A DNA stretch of 64,000 bases from Halomonas cupida (GTDB lineage Bacteria; Pseudomonadota; Gammaproteobacteria; Pseudomonadales; Halomonadaceae), in contig NZ_FRCA01000010.1 of the NCBI RefSeq assembly GCF_900142755.1, forward strand, positions 166,809 through 230,808. Direction: 5' to 3'. Position 1 is the stretch's first letter. Every line of letters starts with the position of its first letter. The notes beneath the pieces were generated by a model. The model had not been told where the DNA came from, did no database searches, and worked only from the letters and a program-made list of their open reading frames with translations. Shown here piece after piece: positions 17,331 through 25,496 of the stretch. Both the position numbers and the translations under genes were made by a program.

Positions 17331-17559
17331 GAATGATTCCTCGATCAATGACACGTTCGCTGGCCTGCAGCTCGGCCAGCCGTTCCTCCACACGGCGCGC
17401 GATATTCGACTCTCGTTCCATGGCGGCAGCGATGGCTGCTTCGGCGGCCTGCATGGCCGTGAGGCGCTGACTGTCCTCGAGCCAGCCGCGCGAATACCAG
17501 CCCACCGCGACACTGACGATCAGCAGTCCTGTGCCGATGGCGAGCTGCACGCGGGTCAT
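17188..17559 (-). CDS. Inner-membrane spanin subunit Rz (LysB-like)
   Basis: The 123-residue product has one N-terminal transmembrane helix (about residues 5-22, QLAIGTGLLIVSVAVGW) and a long charged helix (AAEAAIAAAMERESNIARR), as expected for an i-spanin with a periplasmic coiled coil. Its start overlaps the endolysin stop in an ATGA. The Rz1 gene begins inside it. Sequence similarity to named Rz families is weak, so the call rests on topology and position. Confidence 0.78.
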   Translation of the reverse strand: MTRVQLAIGTGLLIVSVAVGWYSRGWLEDSQRLTAMQAAEAAIAAAMERESNIARRVEERLAELQASERVIDRGIIREVEKPVYRRVCLEPDAIRLLNHAAAGTIPDTADTADPLPVGTATTD

Positions 17560-18134
17560 GCGGCTGCGGCCTCGTGATCAGAGACACAAACACGGCTGAT
17601 GAGCACCCGCCCAACCGCTCCAACAAGGGCGTCGAGATGTTCGTGATAGGCAGCAAGGTCGCGTGAGTTGGTAATGAAGAACAGCTCGACGATCACTCCG
17701 CCTGCACGGATGAATGCGAGACGTGAGTGCTGGCCATCGCCTTCGCCCTTGTCGCCTCGATTACTGATGTTCAAGGTGTCAGCGATGGCGGTGCAGAGTT
17801 GATCGCCGAACTCGTCATCCGATGGCGCGGACAGCGTTTCGGTACCGGTGGCACTGGATGACTCAGCAGCATTGCAGTGGAACTCGACAGCGATGTCGTG
17901 GCGTTTGGCCATCTCGCATGCCTGACGGAGAGGCAGGTTGATGCCAGGTTTACCGTCCCGGGCCAGCACTATCCGGTCAGCCAGGAACTCATAAAGCCGG
18001 TCGCGGAAGTCCAGCACGATATCCGCTTCATTCAGACCGTTGCCTACGGCTCCGGGGTCGGTCATGGAATGTCCCGCACTGATGAACAGTGAGCGGGTCT
18101 GCAAGGCGACAGGGATAGGCATGGATAATGTCAT
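17556..18134 (-). CDS. Phage endolysin, N-acetylmuramoyl-L-alanine amidase (Amidase_3)
   Basis: The 192-residue protein shows the zinc-amidase pattern of the Amidase_3 family: LFISAGHSMTDPGAVGNG (His22), NEAD (Glu36), VEFHCNAAE (His86) and the catalytic Glu150 in VIVELFFITN. It lacks a signal peptide, so it needs the holin encoded just upstream for access to peptidoglycan. It replaces the transglycosylase-type lysozyme K of P2. The short gap (2 bases) to the upstream membrane gene and the ATGA overlap with Rz place it in a lysis cassette. Confidence 0.92.
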   Translation of the reverse strand: MTLSMPIPVALQTRSLFISAGHSMTDPGAVGNGLNEADIVLDFRDRLYEFLADRIVLARDGKPGINLPLRQACEMAKRHDIAVEFHCNAAESSSATGTETLSAPSDDEFGDQLCTAIADTLNISNRGDKGEGDGQHSRLAFIRAGGVIVELFFITNSRDLAAYHEHLDALVGAVGRVLISRVCVSDHEAAAA

Positions 18135-18136
18135 GG

Positions 18137-18421
18137 TCAGTGCCTCCGGATCAGATGCAGAGAGCGCAGCAGGTGGGCAAGGTTGCCGCCATGGCGCAGC
18201 AGCAGGATGGCGAGGGCTCCCATTGAAGCTGCTACGGCAGCTGTCACGGGGCTAGGTAGTGCGACAAAGGGGAGCTTCACAATCACGATGACGCTGATGC
18301 AGGACATCAACCATGCGAGCCAGGCAATCCCTGGCCGATACCGGCTACCTCGTCGCTGATAGGTGATGAGTCGCAGCAGGATGATGACGGCTGCAACAAC
18401 AGCAATATCCGTGAACGTCAT
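18137..18421 (-). CDS. Small membrane protein, putative holin (3TM type)
   Basis: The 94-residue product has three hydrophobic segments (about residues 5-18, 32-50 and 58-75) with a basic loop TYQRRGSRYR, matching the putative three-helix holin family found in P2-like phages. It sits directly before the amidase gene. With the neighbouring 113-residue membrane protein it could form a holin/antiholin pair; which is which cannot be decided from sequence. Confidence 0.75.
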   Translation of the reverse strand: MTFTDIAVVAAVIILLRLITYQRRGSRYRPGIAWLAWLMSCISVIVIVKLPFVALPSPVTAAVAASMGALAILLLRHGGNLAHLLRSLHLIRRH

Positions 18422-18759
18422 TTCTTTCCTCCCAGCCAGGATCTCAGATCAAGCGTTCTGACGCTTTCAATGGCTCTCAGCCCAGCTGTCACCGCAATGG
18501 TGGCGCCAACGAATGCCGAGGCAGCGCTATGTTCGAGATATGAACCGAGGATGGCGGGTCCTCCGAGATATCCGATGACGAAGGAAATCAGCAGATAGAC
18601 GAGGCGTACCCATAGCGACAGCCCTTTGGCACTCACAGAGAACAGCAGTGCGCCACAGAAGGCTCCAATGACAGCGTTGGCATCGATACCGGGGATCTGG
18701 GAAATAACAGCGGCTGTCAGGCCTGCAGTACCAGCTGCGATTACATTGGGGTCTGTCAT
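18418..18759 (-). CDS. Small membrane protein, putative holin (gpY-like)
   Basis: From the ATG at 18759 (ribosome site AGAGGAAC) the product has 113 residues with hydrophobic segments near residues 8-22, 30-45, 50-68 and 80-95, and a short basic tail. Position between tail protein X and the lysis genes corresponds to the P2 holin gene Y. It overlaps the next small membrane gene by four bases. The call rests on position and topology. Confidence 0.72.
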   Translation of the reverse strand: MTDPNVIAAGTAGLTAAVISQIPGIDANAVIGAFCGALLFSVSAKGLSLWVRLVYLLISFVIGYLGGPAILGSYLEHSAASAFVGATIAVTAGLRAIESVRTLDLRSWLGGKK

Positions 18760-18773
18760 GGTGTTCCTCTGCG

Positions 18774-18983
18774 TTATGTCCACAGCTGTACGGTGTCAAT
18801 CCGACGGGTGGTCGGCTCGGTCTCGGGCAGCAGAATGAGTGTGCCCTCGGGCAGTACTGGCCCGAGCTCGGCAAGGCCCGGATTGAGCCGCAGTGCTCGC
18901 TCGGTCACCTCGGCAGTACTGCCGAAGGTGCGATAGCAGATCTGGTCGAGGGTCTCGCCTTGATTCGCTCGCACGGTGCGCAC
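18774..18983 (-). CDS. X: Tail protein gpX (LysM-like)
   Basis: The 69-residue product has the LysM-like P2 X signature: ANQGETLDQICYRTFGS followed by LRLNPGLAELGPVLPEG and a hydrophobic LILLP strand. P2 X is an essential tail gene. It starts on the last base of the gpL stop and lies between L and the lysis cassette, as in P2. Confidence 0.92.
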   Translation of the reverse strand: MRTVRANQGETLDQICYRTFGSTAEVTERALRLNPGLAELGPVLPEGTLILLPETEPTTRRIDTVQLWT

Positions 18984-19453
18984 TAGATCAGCTCCACGAC
19001 GGTATGGTTGCGGTCCTGGATCTCCGCGACAGCCCAGCGAGCATCTCGTCGGTAGTCATCAGCAGCCAGATCCGCTACTTCCCCACGCTCGTCGCCAGAG
19101 TTGGTCGCCGACACTTCGCGGTACCGCTCCAGTAGTGATGCATGCGCAGTGGCGTAGACGGCGCGTCGATACAGCAATGGATAGATGCCGGGTGCCTGCC
19201 AGTTCGGGGGTGTCGCGTCCTCGATGGTGGCGGCGCCGTTCTCCTGTTGCTCGGCTTGCCATGTCCGGAGCTGGCGGTTGATGTCCGCCATGGCCACGCG
19301 CAATGCATACTCGACACGCTCATTGGTGATCGCGTCGATGATGCGCTCGGCCTTTCGAAAGTCGGCCGGCTCTATCTGAGGCCAGAAGCCGTTATTGTCG
19401 AGCGGGGTGGCCGGAGTCGGCTCCGAGTTGTAACCAGCAGCGATGAGTGACAT
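18983..19453 (-). CDS. L: Head completion protein gpL
   Basis: The 156-residue protein matches the phage head completion (GPL) family, with NNGFWPQIEPADFRKAERI near residue 22, TNERVEYALRVAMADINRQL, and RRAVYATAHASLLERYREV near the end. gpL prepares the packaged head for tail joining. It follows the terminase small subunit gene after about 100 bases; that gap holds no ORF of note. Confidence 0.93.
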   Translation of the reverse strand: MSLIAAGYNSEPTPATPLDNNGFWPQIEPADFRKAERIIDAITNERVEYALRVAMADINRQLRTWQAEQQENGAATIEDATPPNWQAPGIYPLLYRRAVYATAHASLLERYREVSATNSGDERGEVADLAADDYRRDARWAVAEIQDRNHTVVELI

Positions 19454-19557
19454 GGCAGCCTCTGTAGGAAGGGGGTGGGCCGGGATCTACGATGTGGGAC
19501 CGTGGTCCGATCTCCCCCGGCGCCCCCTTGGGGTCGGCGTGCGACTCGGTTGAGTGG

Positions 19558-20274
19558 TCAGGCGTTGGCCTGGCCTCCTGCGTTCTGTTGCTTGGCCTGG
19601 CGCTCCAGATTCTCGATGTCCTTCTTCACGCCGACCTTGTCGTTGAGCTCAAGAGCACGACGAAGATGCTTGAGCGCTTCGTCGATGCTATTGCCCTTGT
19701 CGCGGTAGGCGTAACCGAGCGCCTTGTGCAGCTTGGCTCGCACCTGGTCGTGCATATCGGCGTCGCGTGTCAGCGCCTCGGCGGTTACCAGGTGCATGAC
19801 CAGATGAGCCGCTTCCTCGCTGTTGTCACTGCCGCCAGCTTCGCCCTTGCTGGCCTGCAATTGCTTGAGGGCTTCCTCGGCGACCTGTTCCGCCACCAGC
19901 GAGGCGGTGTCGCGTTCGAAGCGATCAGGGGTGTCGAGACCATGCTTGATGGCGTATTCGGCGATAGTCAGTGCACCGGCGATATCTCCGACATCCAGAC
20001 GCCAGAGCATGACGGTCACCAGAACATCGTCCTGAGCGCCGGCACCTGCCGATAGCACACCATCGACATAGGGGGCGAACTGAGGCAGCAACTCACGTTT
20101 GCGGGCAACCTTGGCCTCGACGGACTTGATGCCCTTGAGGGCTTGGCGAGCCTCCCAAAGAGCGGCGGCAAACAACTCGTACTGCTGGCCGGTCTGAGGC
20201 AGGCCGGGTGCAGCGTCACCCGCCGCGTTCGCGGCGGTGACGCGCTGATAATGCTTTCGGGCAGGGCTGTGCAT
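19558..20274 (-). CDS. M: Terminase small (endonuclease) subunit gpM
   Basis: From the ATG at 20274 (AAGGAG 8 bases upstream) the product has 238 residues. It starts MHSPARKHYQRVTAANAAG and carries the conserved MLWRLDVGDIAGALTIAEYA stretch of the P2 gpM family (Phage_term_smal). A TPR-like, helix-rich C-terminal region follows (ALKHLRRALELNDKVGV) and a Gln/Ala-rich tail. gpM recognises and cuts cos DNA together with gpP. The frame remains open far upstream into gene N, but that part is a shadow. Confidence 0.93.
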   Translation of the reverse strand: MHSPARKHYQRVTAANAAGDAAPGLPQTGQQYELFAAALWEARQALKGIKSVEAKVARKRELLPQFAPYVDGVLSAGAGAQDDVLVTVMLWRLDVGDIAGALTIAEYAIKHGLDTPDRFERDTASLVAEQVAEEALKQLQASKGEAGGSDNSEEAAHLVMHLVTAEALTRDADMHDQVRAKLHKALGYAYRDKGNSIDEALKHLRRALELNDKVGVKKDIENLERQAKQQNAGGQANA

Positions 20275-20284
20275 GATTGGCTCC

Positions 20285-21304
20285 TTACGCTGACCAGTCG
20301 CCGAATACGATGTTCTCGACCAGGCAGCCAGCCCCAAAATCCTCGACAACGTAGGCGTCATTGGAGCTTTCGTAGTTCTCCACTCGCTTACGCTCAGGCT
20401 TTTCCTTGATGTAGCGACGGCGGCTGCCGCGCTGCCAGTAGATGGAAAGGTTTTCCGGCATGGTGATGAATAGCGAACCGTCGGGGAAGAAGGGCACCCG
20501 AGCCGCTTGCAGACCGCCCATGCGCTTCTGACTGATGACCATGTCGAGGGCGCGACTTTCGGTCGGGGTGCCAGCGTGCTCCTGCAGCATGGGGAAGTAC
20601 TTGTCGGCGAGTATCTTGCGACCACAAATGACGCGCAGATCGGTGGACTCCTGGTGCCATGGGTCGATCATCTCGTTGACCACATCAAACACGAGAGCAT
20701 CGAGGTTGGCGTAGTCGCCGCCGGGGCCGACGCGAACTTCGCCCACGTTGGTGCCTTCTGCCAGCACCCGAGCCTCGGCCCGCTCGCGGTAGTGCTGGAG
20801 CCAGCCCTTGTTGACGTCCTGCAGCAGCGGGTTGGCGATACGGTCGGTTTCGGCAGCCGCTGTCTCTCCGTTGAAGCCGATCATGATGCGGTCGAGCGCC
20901 TGTTGCCGAATGATGGCGTTCCGCACCCGGGTCTGGAAGTCGGCAAATTTGGCCCAGACATCCAACTTGCTCCAACGTAGGAAAGTGTCGTATTCGGTCG
21001 AGAAGCACTCGTAGCCCTGCGAATCCATCGTAGTGAGGTCGCGCGGCTGACGATCGTTCTGGTCGACATTCGTACGGCCAGCGATGGGACCACTGATGCC
21101 CAGGCCGATCTTTTCACCCTTCAGATCATCTACGCCGATGATATTGATCAGGCCGAGGAAAGCGCTTGATTCCTGGATCTTGCTTTCCAGGGTCTGTTGC
21201 ACGCTGGGTTCGACGGAGAAGCTCTCGGCAGCGCTGGGCACCCCGGAAAGGTGAGCAACGCGATCGAGCAGCTTGTTGTAGGCGATACGGGTATCGTTGC
21301 GCAT
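20285..21304 (-). CDS. N: Major capsid protein gpN
   Basis: The 339-residue product matches the P2 major capsid family throughout, including MRNDTRIAYNKLLDRVAHLS, ETAAAETDRIANPLLQDVNK and the LADKYFPMLQEHAGTPTE stretch. It has the HK97-type fold and is cleaved at the N-terminus by protein O during maturation. It lies between scaffold O and terminase M, with gaps of 10-15 bases. Confidence 0.96.
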   Translation of the reverse strand: MRNDTRIAYNKLLDRVAHLSGVPSAAESFSVEPSVQQTLESKIQESSAFLGLINIIGVDDLKGEKIGLGISGPIAGRTNVDQNDRQPRDLTTMDSQGYECFSTEYDTFLRWSKLDVWAKFADFQTRVRNAIIRQQALDRIMIGFNGETAAAETDRIANPLLQDVNKGWLQHYRERAEARVLAEGTNVGEVRVGPGGDYANLDALVFDVVNEMIDPWHQESTDLRVICGRKILADKYFPMLQEHAGTPTESRALDMVISQKRMGGLQAARVPFFPDGSLFITMPENLSIYWQRGSRRRYIKEKPERKRVENYESSNDAYVVEDFGAGCLVENIVFGDWSA

Positions 21305-21319
21305 TGGCGGCGGTCCTTA

Positions 21320-22135
21320 TTAGCAGTCAGTCAGTACGGCGTCACCACCGCCGGTGGCGGCTCCGCGATTCGGGGTGTCCGGGGTGTTGTCGAGCTTGGT
21401 GTAGAGCTCGTCTAGCTTGGCTTGGGTGGCTTCGTGCGCTTCCTTGAGCTCCGTGAAGGCTTCGGCACTCGGGCGGCGTTCGAGCTCGTCGGCCATGTCC
21501 TGATGTCGCTGGACGAACAGCTCGAGCGTCTCTTCCAACTCCTTGCGGAAAGCCTCGAAGCCCTTGCCCGTTTTGGCGTCATGGCGCTTGAACATGGTCT
21601 TGACCCGCTCCGCGAGCGTGGGGCCGGTGTCTTCCTGCTCGACTTGCGAGAAGTCGAATTCGATCTCGATAGCTTCACTGAAGACGTTCTCGGGGTGCTG
21701 CTTCTTCGCCGCGAGAGGTGAATCCTTGCCTGCCTGGCGTGAGAACTTGAGCATCTCGGTGCCCAGGCTGGCCGGGGAGTCGGTGACGGCGAGCCCTTCG
21801 AGGTAGGCTTCGCCGGTGTCGGCAAAGCTCGGGTTGATCTCGATGCTCGTATAGACCTTCTGGCGCTTGCCGTTGATCTCCTTGAGCTGGTCGGTCGGAT
21901 CAATGTCGGCGAACAAACCGAGCTTTCCATCCTCGACTTCCTCGGCCTTCACAGCCTTGACGTCACCCAGGGCAGGGAAGGGCCCGTCGGCAAACAGGCC
22001 GCGCATGTGCTCCATCCACACTCGGGCACCGTATTTCTTCGGGTTGTAATTGGCCGCCATCTGTTCGATCTGATCGCGTGAGATCTCTCGGCCATCTGTA
22101 GTTGCGCCTTCGGTGGCGACTCGGAACCAGGGCAT
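21320..22135 (-). CDS. O: Capsid scaffolding protein and protease gpO
   Basis: The 271-residue protein combines a protease domain (residues 1 to about 150) with a C-terminal scaffold helix. The Asp-His-Ser triad of P2 gpO is recognisable: Asp in ISRDQI, His in MEHMRG and Ser in VTDSPASLG. The C-terminal part (LEETLELFVQRHQDMADELE and following) forms the coiled-coil scaffold. The protein directs procapsid assembly and then cleaves N, itself and the connector. It is the first gene of the O-N-M-L unit and is divergent from P. Confidence 0.94.
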   Translation of the reverse strand: MPWFRVATEGATTDGREISRDQIEQMAANYNPKKYGARVWMEHMRGLFADGPFPALGDVKAVKAEEVEDGKLGLFADIDPTDQLKEINGKRQKVYTSIEINPSFADTGEAYLEGLAVTDSPASLGTEMLKFSRQAGKDSPLAAKKQHPENVFSEAIEIEFDFSQVEQEDTGPTLAERVKTMFKRHDAKTGKGFEAFRKELEETLELFVQRHQDMADELERRPSAEAFTELKEAHEATQAKLDELYTKLDNTPDTPNRGAATGGGDAVLTDC

Positions 22136-22210
22136 GTGACTTCCTCGACTGGGTACGGGGCAAATGTTGCCGTCAGGTTCCGCGTGCCCGTCGAATGACT
22201 CAACAAACCG

Positions 22211-22235
22211 GCGTTGTAAATCCGCGATCTACAAC
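22211..22235. promoter_or_regulatory. Ogr/Delta-type late promoter element between O and P
   Basis: The dyad CGTTGTA-N11-TACAACA lies in the 144-base divergent region, about 45 bases before P and 75 bases before O. P2 has its PO and PP late promoters here. A symmetrical activator site could serve both directions. Spacing between TTGT and ACAA is 13, as in the other copies. Confidence 0.75.
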
Positions 22236-22279
22236 AACAGCCTGATTGGTTGGAAGGGACTCGAGGGTAGGCTGGCGGC

Positions 22280-24058
22280 ATGACTACGATGCCTCCTGAC
22301 CTCAACGAATCCCCGCGGCTGACGGCCCGCCATCTCTACTGGCAGGGCTGGCGAGTGGCGCGCATTGCCGAGCACATTGGCGAGAAACCCGCCACGGTTC
22401 ACAGCTGGAAGTCACGCGACAACTGGGAAGCGGCCGCGCCCATCGAACGTGTCGAGCAGACGCTCGAGGCGCGGCTGGTTCAGTTGATCGCCAAACCCGA
22501 CAAGGAGGGGAAGGATTACAAGGAGATCGACCTGCTCGGTCGGCAGCTCGAGCGGCTAGCTCGGGTGAGGAAGTACAGCGAGAGCGGACGTGAATCGGAT
22601 CTCAACCCGAACATTGAGGCCCGGAACGATGCACCCCGGAAGCGGAAGCAACGGCGAAACTACCTCGATGAGGAACAGGTCGAGGCGCTGAAAGCAGCAT
22701 TTCTGGATTCGCTCTTCGACTATCAGGTCGAGTGGCACGATGCCGGGCAAAAACACCGTATTCGCAACATCCTGAAATCACGCCAGATCGGGGCTACCTG
22801 GTATTTCGCGCGTGAAGCCATCGTTGACGCCTTAGAGACAGGGCGAAACAAGATTTTCCTGAGTGCCTCGAAGGCCCAGGCGCACATCTTCAAGAACTAC
22901 ATCATCCAGTTCGTCAAGGAAGTCACCGACGTTGAACTCAAGGGCGATCCCTTGGTGCTCGACAACGGTGCCGAGCTGCATTTTCTCGGTACCAACAGCA
23001 AGACCGCTCAGGGGTATCACGGTGACGTCTACCTCGACGAGTACTTCTGGATCCATCGCTTTGCCGAGTTCCGCAAGGTCACCAGCGGCATGGCCATGCA
23101 CAAGAAGTGGCGCCAGACGTACTTCAGCACGCCATCCAGCCTGGGACATGAGGCTTATCCGTTCTGGTCGGGTGAGATGTTCAACAAGCGCCGGGCGAAG
23201 AAGGACCGGGCCGAGTTCGACGTTTCCCACACAGCGCTGGCGAGAGGTCTGGTGTGTCCGGATGGCCAGTGGCGGCAGATCGTCACCGTCGAGGACGCCA
23301 TTGCCGGTGGCTGTGACCTGTTCGACCTCGAGCAGCTGCGCCTCGAGTACAGCGACGAGGAATTCGCCAATCTGCTCATGTGCCAGTTCGTCGACGACAG
23401 TCAATCGGCGTTTCCCCTGGCGCTGGTACATCCCTGCATGGTCGACAGCTGGGAAGTCTGGAGCGACTACAGGCCTTTCGCACCACGCCCAGCTGGCGAT
23501 GCTGGTGTCTGGATCGGCTACGACCCCACAGGCACCGGCGAGGATGGCGATGGTGCCGGGCTCGTCGTGGTGCTGCCGGCGCGTACTGCTGACGAAAAGC
23601 ACCGGATCATCGAGCGACACCGACTCAAGGGAGAGGACTACGAGGCTCAGGCCGATTTTATCAAGGGCTTCCGAGACCGGTACCGCATCGAGCACATCGG
23701 CATTGATGTTACCGGGTTGGGCGAAGCGGTCGCCGAGCACGTCGAGAAGTGGTTCCCGACGCTTACTCGGTTCAGGTACGACCCAGCCGTCAAGGGCCGC
23801 CTGGTGATGCAGGCACAACAGATCATGCGTAAAGGCCGCCTCGAGTTCGATGCAGGTTGGATGGATCTCGCACAGAGCTTCATGGCCATCAAGAAGGAAC
23901 TCACCGCCAGCGGCCGCCAGTACACCTACACCTCGGGCCGCAGCAAGGCGACCGGTCACGCTGACCTCGCCTGGGCCACCATGCACGCCCTCAGTCACGA
24001 ACCTATCGACGGGCCCGCCCAGGGCACCGGCCAATCCGTAGTGGAGTTTTCCGAATGA
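22280..24058 (+). CDS. P: Terminase large (ATPase) subunit gpP
   Basis: The 592-residue product is the packaging motor. An N-terminal HTH (LYWQGWRVARIAEHIGEK) is followed by the variant Walker A KSRQIGATWYFA (about residues 168-179) that is typical of P2-type terminases, a Walker B region near VYLDEYFWI, and a nuclease domain with GYDPTGTGEDGDG and IGIDVTGLGEAV carrying the metal-binding Asp residues. It overlaps portal Q by four bases (ATGA). A 432-codon antisense frame inside it is a shadow. Confidence 0.96.
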   Translation: MTTMPPDLNESPRLTARHLYWQGWRVARIAEHIGEKPATVHSWKSRDNWEAAAPIERVEQTLEARLVQLIAKPDKEGKDYKEIDLLGRQLERLARVRKYSESGRESDLNPNIEARNDAPRKRKQRRNYLDEEQVEALKAAFLDSLFDYQVEWHDAGQKHRIRNILKSRQIGATWYFAREAIVDALETGRNKIFLSASKAQAHIFKNYIIQFVKEVTDVELKGDPLVLDNGAELHFLGTNSKTAQGYHGDVYLDEYFWIHRFAEFRKVTSGMAMHKKWRQTYFSTPSSLGHEAYPFWSGEMFNKRRAKKDRAEFDVSHTALARGLVCPDGQWRQIVTVEDAIAGGCDLFDLEQLRLEYSDEEFANLLMCQFVDDSQSAFPLALVHPCMVDSWEVWSDYRPFAPRPAGDAGVWIGYDPTGTGEDGDGAGLVVVLPARTADEKHRIIERHRLKGEDYEAQADFIKGFRDRYRIEHIGIDVTGLGEAVAEHVEKWFPTLTRFRYDPAVKGRLVMQAQQIMRKGRLEFDAGWMDLAQSFMAIKKELTASGRQYTYTSGRSKATGHADLAWATMHALSHEPIDGPAQGTGQSVVEFSE

Positions 24059-25125
24059 GCGAGACAGCCGCCAAACCCCGTATCCGTGTGCCATCCGGGT
24101 ACCGCCACCAGCCGGCACCGAGTACGCCAAAGGCCGAAGCCTTCACCTTCGGCGATGCCGAGCCGGTGACCTCGATGCGAGACATCTTCTATGAAGGGCT
24201 GCTGCTCACTCCGGATGAGTGGTACGAGCCACCGATCCCGCTGGAGATCCTCGCCAAGAGCTATCGTGCGACGGCGCACCATGGATCGGCGCTGCAGGTA
24301 AAGCGCAATATCCTGCTGCGCACCTTCAAGCCGCACCCGTTGCTGGGCCGCCAGTCGTTCAGCGGCTTGGCACTCGACTATCTGGTATTCGGCAACGGCT
24401 ACCTTGAGGAGGTGCGCGGCAGGTTGGGCAAGTTGCTGCCATTCCGTCACCTGCGTGCCAAGTACATGCGTCGTGGAGGACCCAATGCCGACCGGTACTG
24501 GTGGGTGCCGAACTACATCGACCGCACCGAGCTGCCCAAGGGGAGGGTGGTTCACCTGCTCGAGCCCGACGTCGACCAGGCCATCTATGGCGTACCTGAC
24601 TACATCGGCAGTCTGCAGAGTGCATGGCTCAACGAGAATGCCACACTATTTCGCCGCCGGTACTTCCTCAACGGCAGCCACGCCGGGTTTGTGATGTACG
24701 TGAGTGACCCGGCCAGTAACCAGGATGACATCGATGCCATGCGGACAGCCCTGAAGGATTCGAAAGGGGTGGGCAACTTCCGCAACCTGTTCTTCTACAG
24801 CCCTGGAGGGAAAAAAGATGGTGTCCAGATCATCCCCATCTCGGAGGTCGCGGCGAAGGATGACTTCTGGAACATCAAGAACATCACCCGCGACGACCAA
24901 CTCGCCGGGCACAGGATCCCGCCACAGTTGATGGGCATCATCCCGCAGAACACCGGGGGCTTTGGTGATGTCGAGAAGGCAGCCAGAGTGTTCGTGGCCA
25001 ATGAGCTCGAGCCGCTGCAGGAAGCCCTCAAGGAGGTCAACGAGATCGTCGGGGAAGAGATTATCCAGTTCCGTTCGTACTCGCTGGATGGCGGCGAAGG
25101 TAGTCCACTGGATCCATCCCGGTAG
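24055..25125 (+). CDS. Q: Portal protein gpQ
   Basis: The 356-residue product matches the phage portal (PBSX/P2 Q) family, with GLLLTPDEWYEPPIPLEIL, ALDYLVFGNGYLE, and GIIPQNTGGFGDVEKAARVF near the end. The portal forms the twelve-subunit ring at the capsid vertex through which DNA passes. It is the last gene of the P-Q unit and is followed by a terminator and the presumed packaging region. Confidence 0.96.
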   Translation: MSETAAKPRIRVPSGYRHQPAPSTPKAEAFTFGDAEPVTSMRDIFYEGLLLTPDEWYEPPIPLEILAKSYRATAHHGSALQVKRNILLRTFKPHPLLGRQSFSGLALDYLVFGNGYLEEVRGRLGKLLPFRHLRAKYMRRGGPNADRYWWVPNYIDRTELPKGRVVHLLEPDVDQAIYGVPDYIGSLQSAWLNENATLFRRRYFLNGSHAGFVMYVSDPASNQDDIDAMRTALKDSKGVGNFRNLFFYSPGGKKDGVQIIPISEVAAKDDFWNIKNITRDDQLAGHRIPPQLMGIIPQNTGGFGDVEKAARVFVANELEPLQEALKEVNEIVGEEIIQFRSYSLDGGEGSPLDPSR

Positions 25126-25145
25126 TCATCCATCCCAGCACTACA

Positions 25146-25169
25146 GCCGCCCACCTCGGGCGGCTTTTT
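25146..25169 (+). terminator. Rho-independent terminator after Q
   Basis: The stem GCCGCCC/GGGCGGC with a five-base loop is followed by TTTTT. It ends the P-Q transcript about 20 bases after the portal stop. Confidence 0.9.
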
Positions 25170-25179
25170 CATGCGCACT

Positions 25180-25496
25180 CAGTAACAGGGGCCCTCCTGC
25201 CTACGACCCCCGGCCACAGGCCTTGGCGCGCAATCGTCACCCCGCCCCGCCCGCGCTCTAAACTTGCCGGTTTTTATGCACTCATGCAGGAGGGGCGAGG
25301 CTGCGCCGTTGCTGGGCTTCGGGAAGGACGGCAGTGTGGAAGTGCTTATGCGAATTTATGCACAATTCTGCACTTCTATGCATAGACGATCTTTTCCTTT
25401 GGCGTACTAATTGGTAACTTCAAGATAGAAGGGGGTGGATCGATTGGCGCCCGAATCAATTAGGCGCCGTCAATGCCTGACAACGGATTTTAATAT
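25180..25496. other. Gene-free stretch, presumed packaging (cos) region
   Basis: No gene is seen in these 317 bases. In P2-like phages the DNA beyond Q carries cos, so it probably lies here (inference from order). The stretch has a GC-rich core near 25240-25320 flanked by several TATGCA-like repeats: 25274-25280, 25283-25288, 25347-25352, 25357-25363 and 25377-25382. Repeats of this kind could be recognition sites for the terminase small subunit. The cut site itself cannot be placed from sequence alone. Confidence 0.4.

Noticed and set aside
22832..24130. 432-codon antisense frame across terminase P
   Set aside because: It mirrors the codon structure of gene P, has no family features and no ribosome site.
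25293..25301. GGCGAGGC, identical to the first bases of the P2 cohesive end
   Set aside because: It lies on the opposite strand from where the P2 arrangement would place it relative to portal Q, and eight bases can match by chance.
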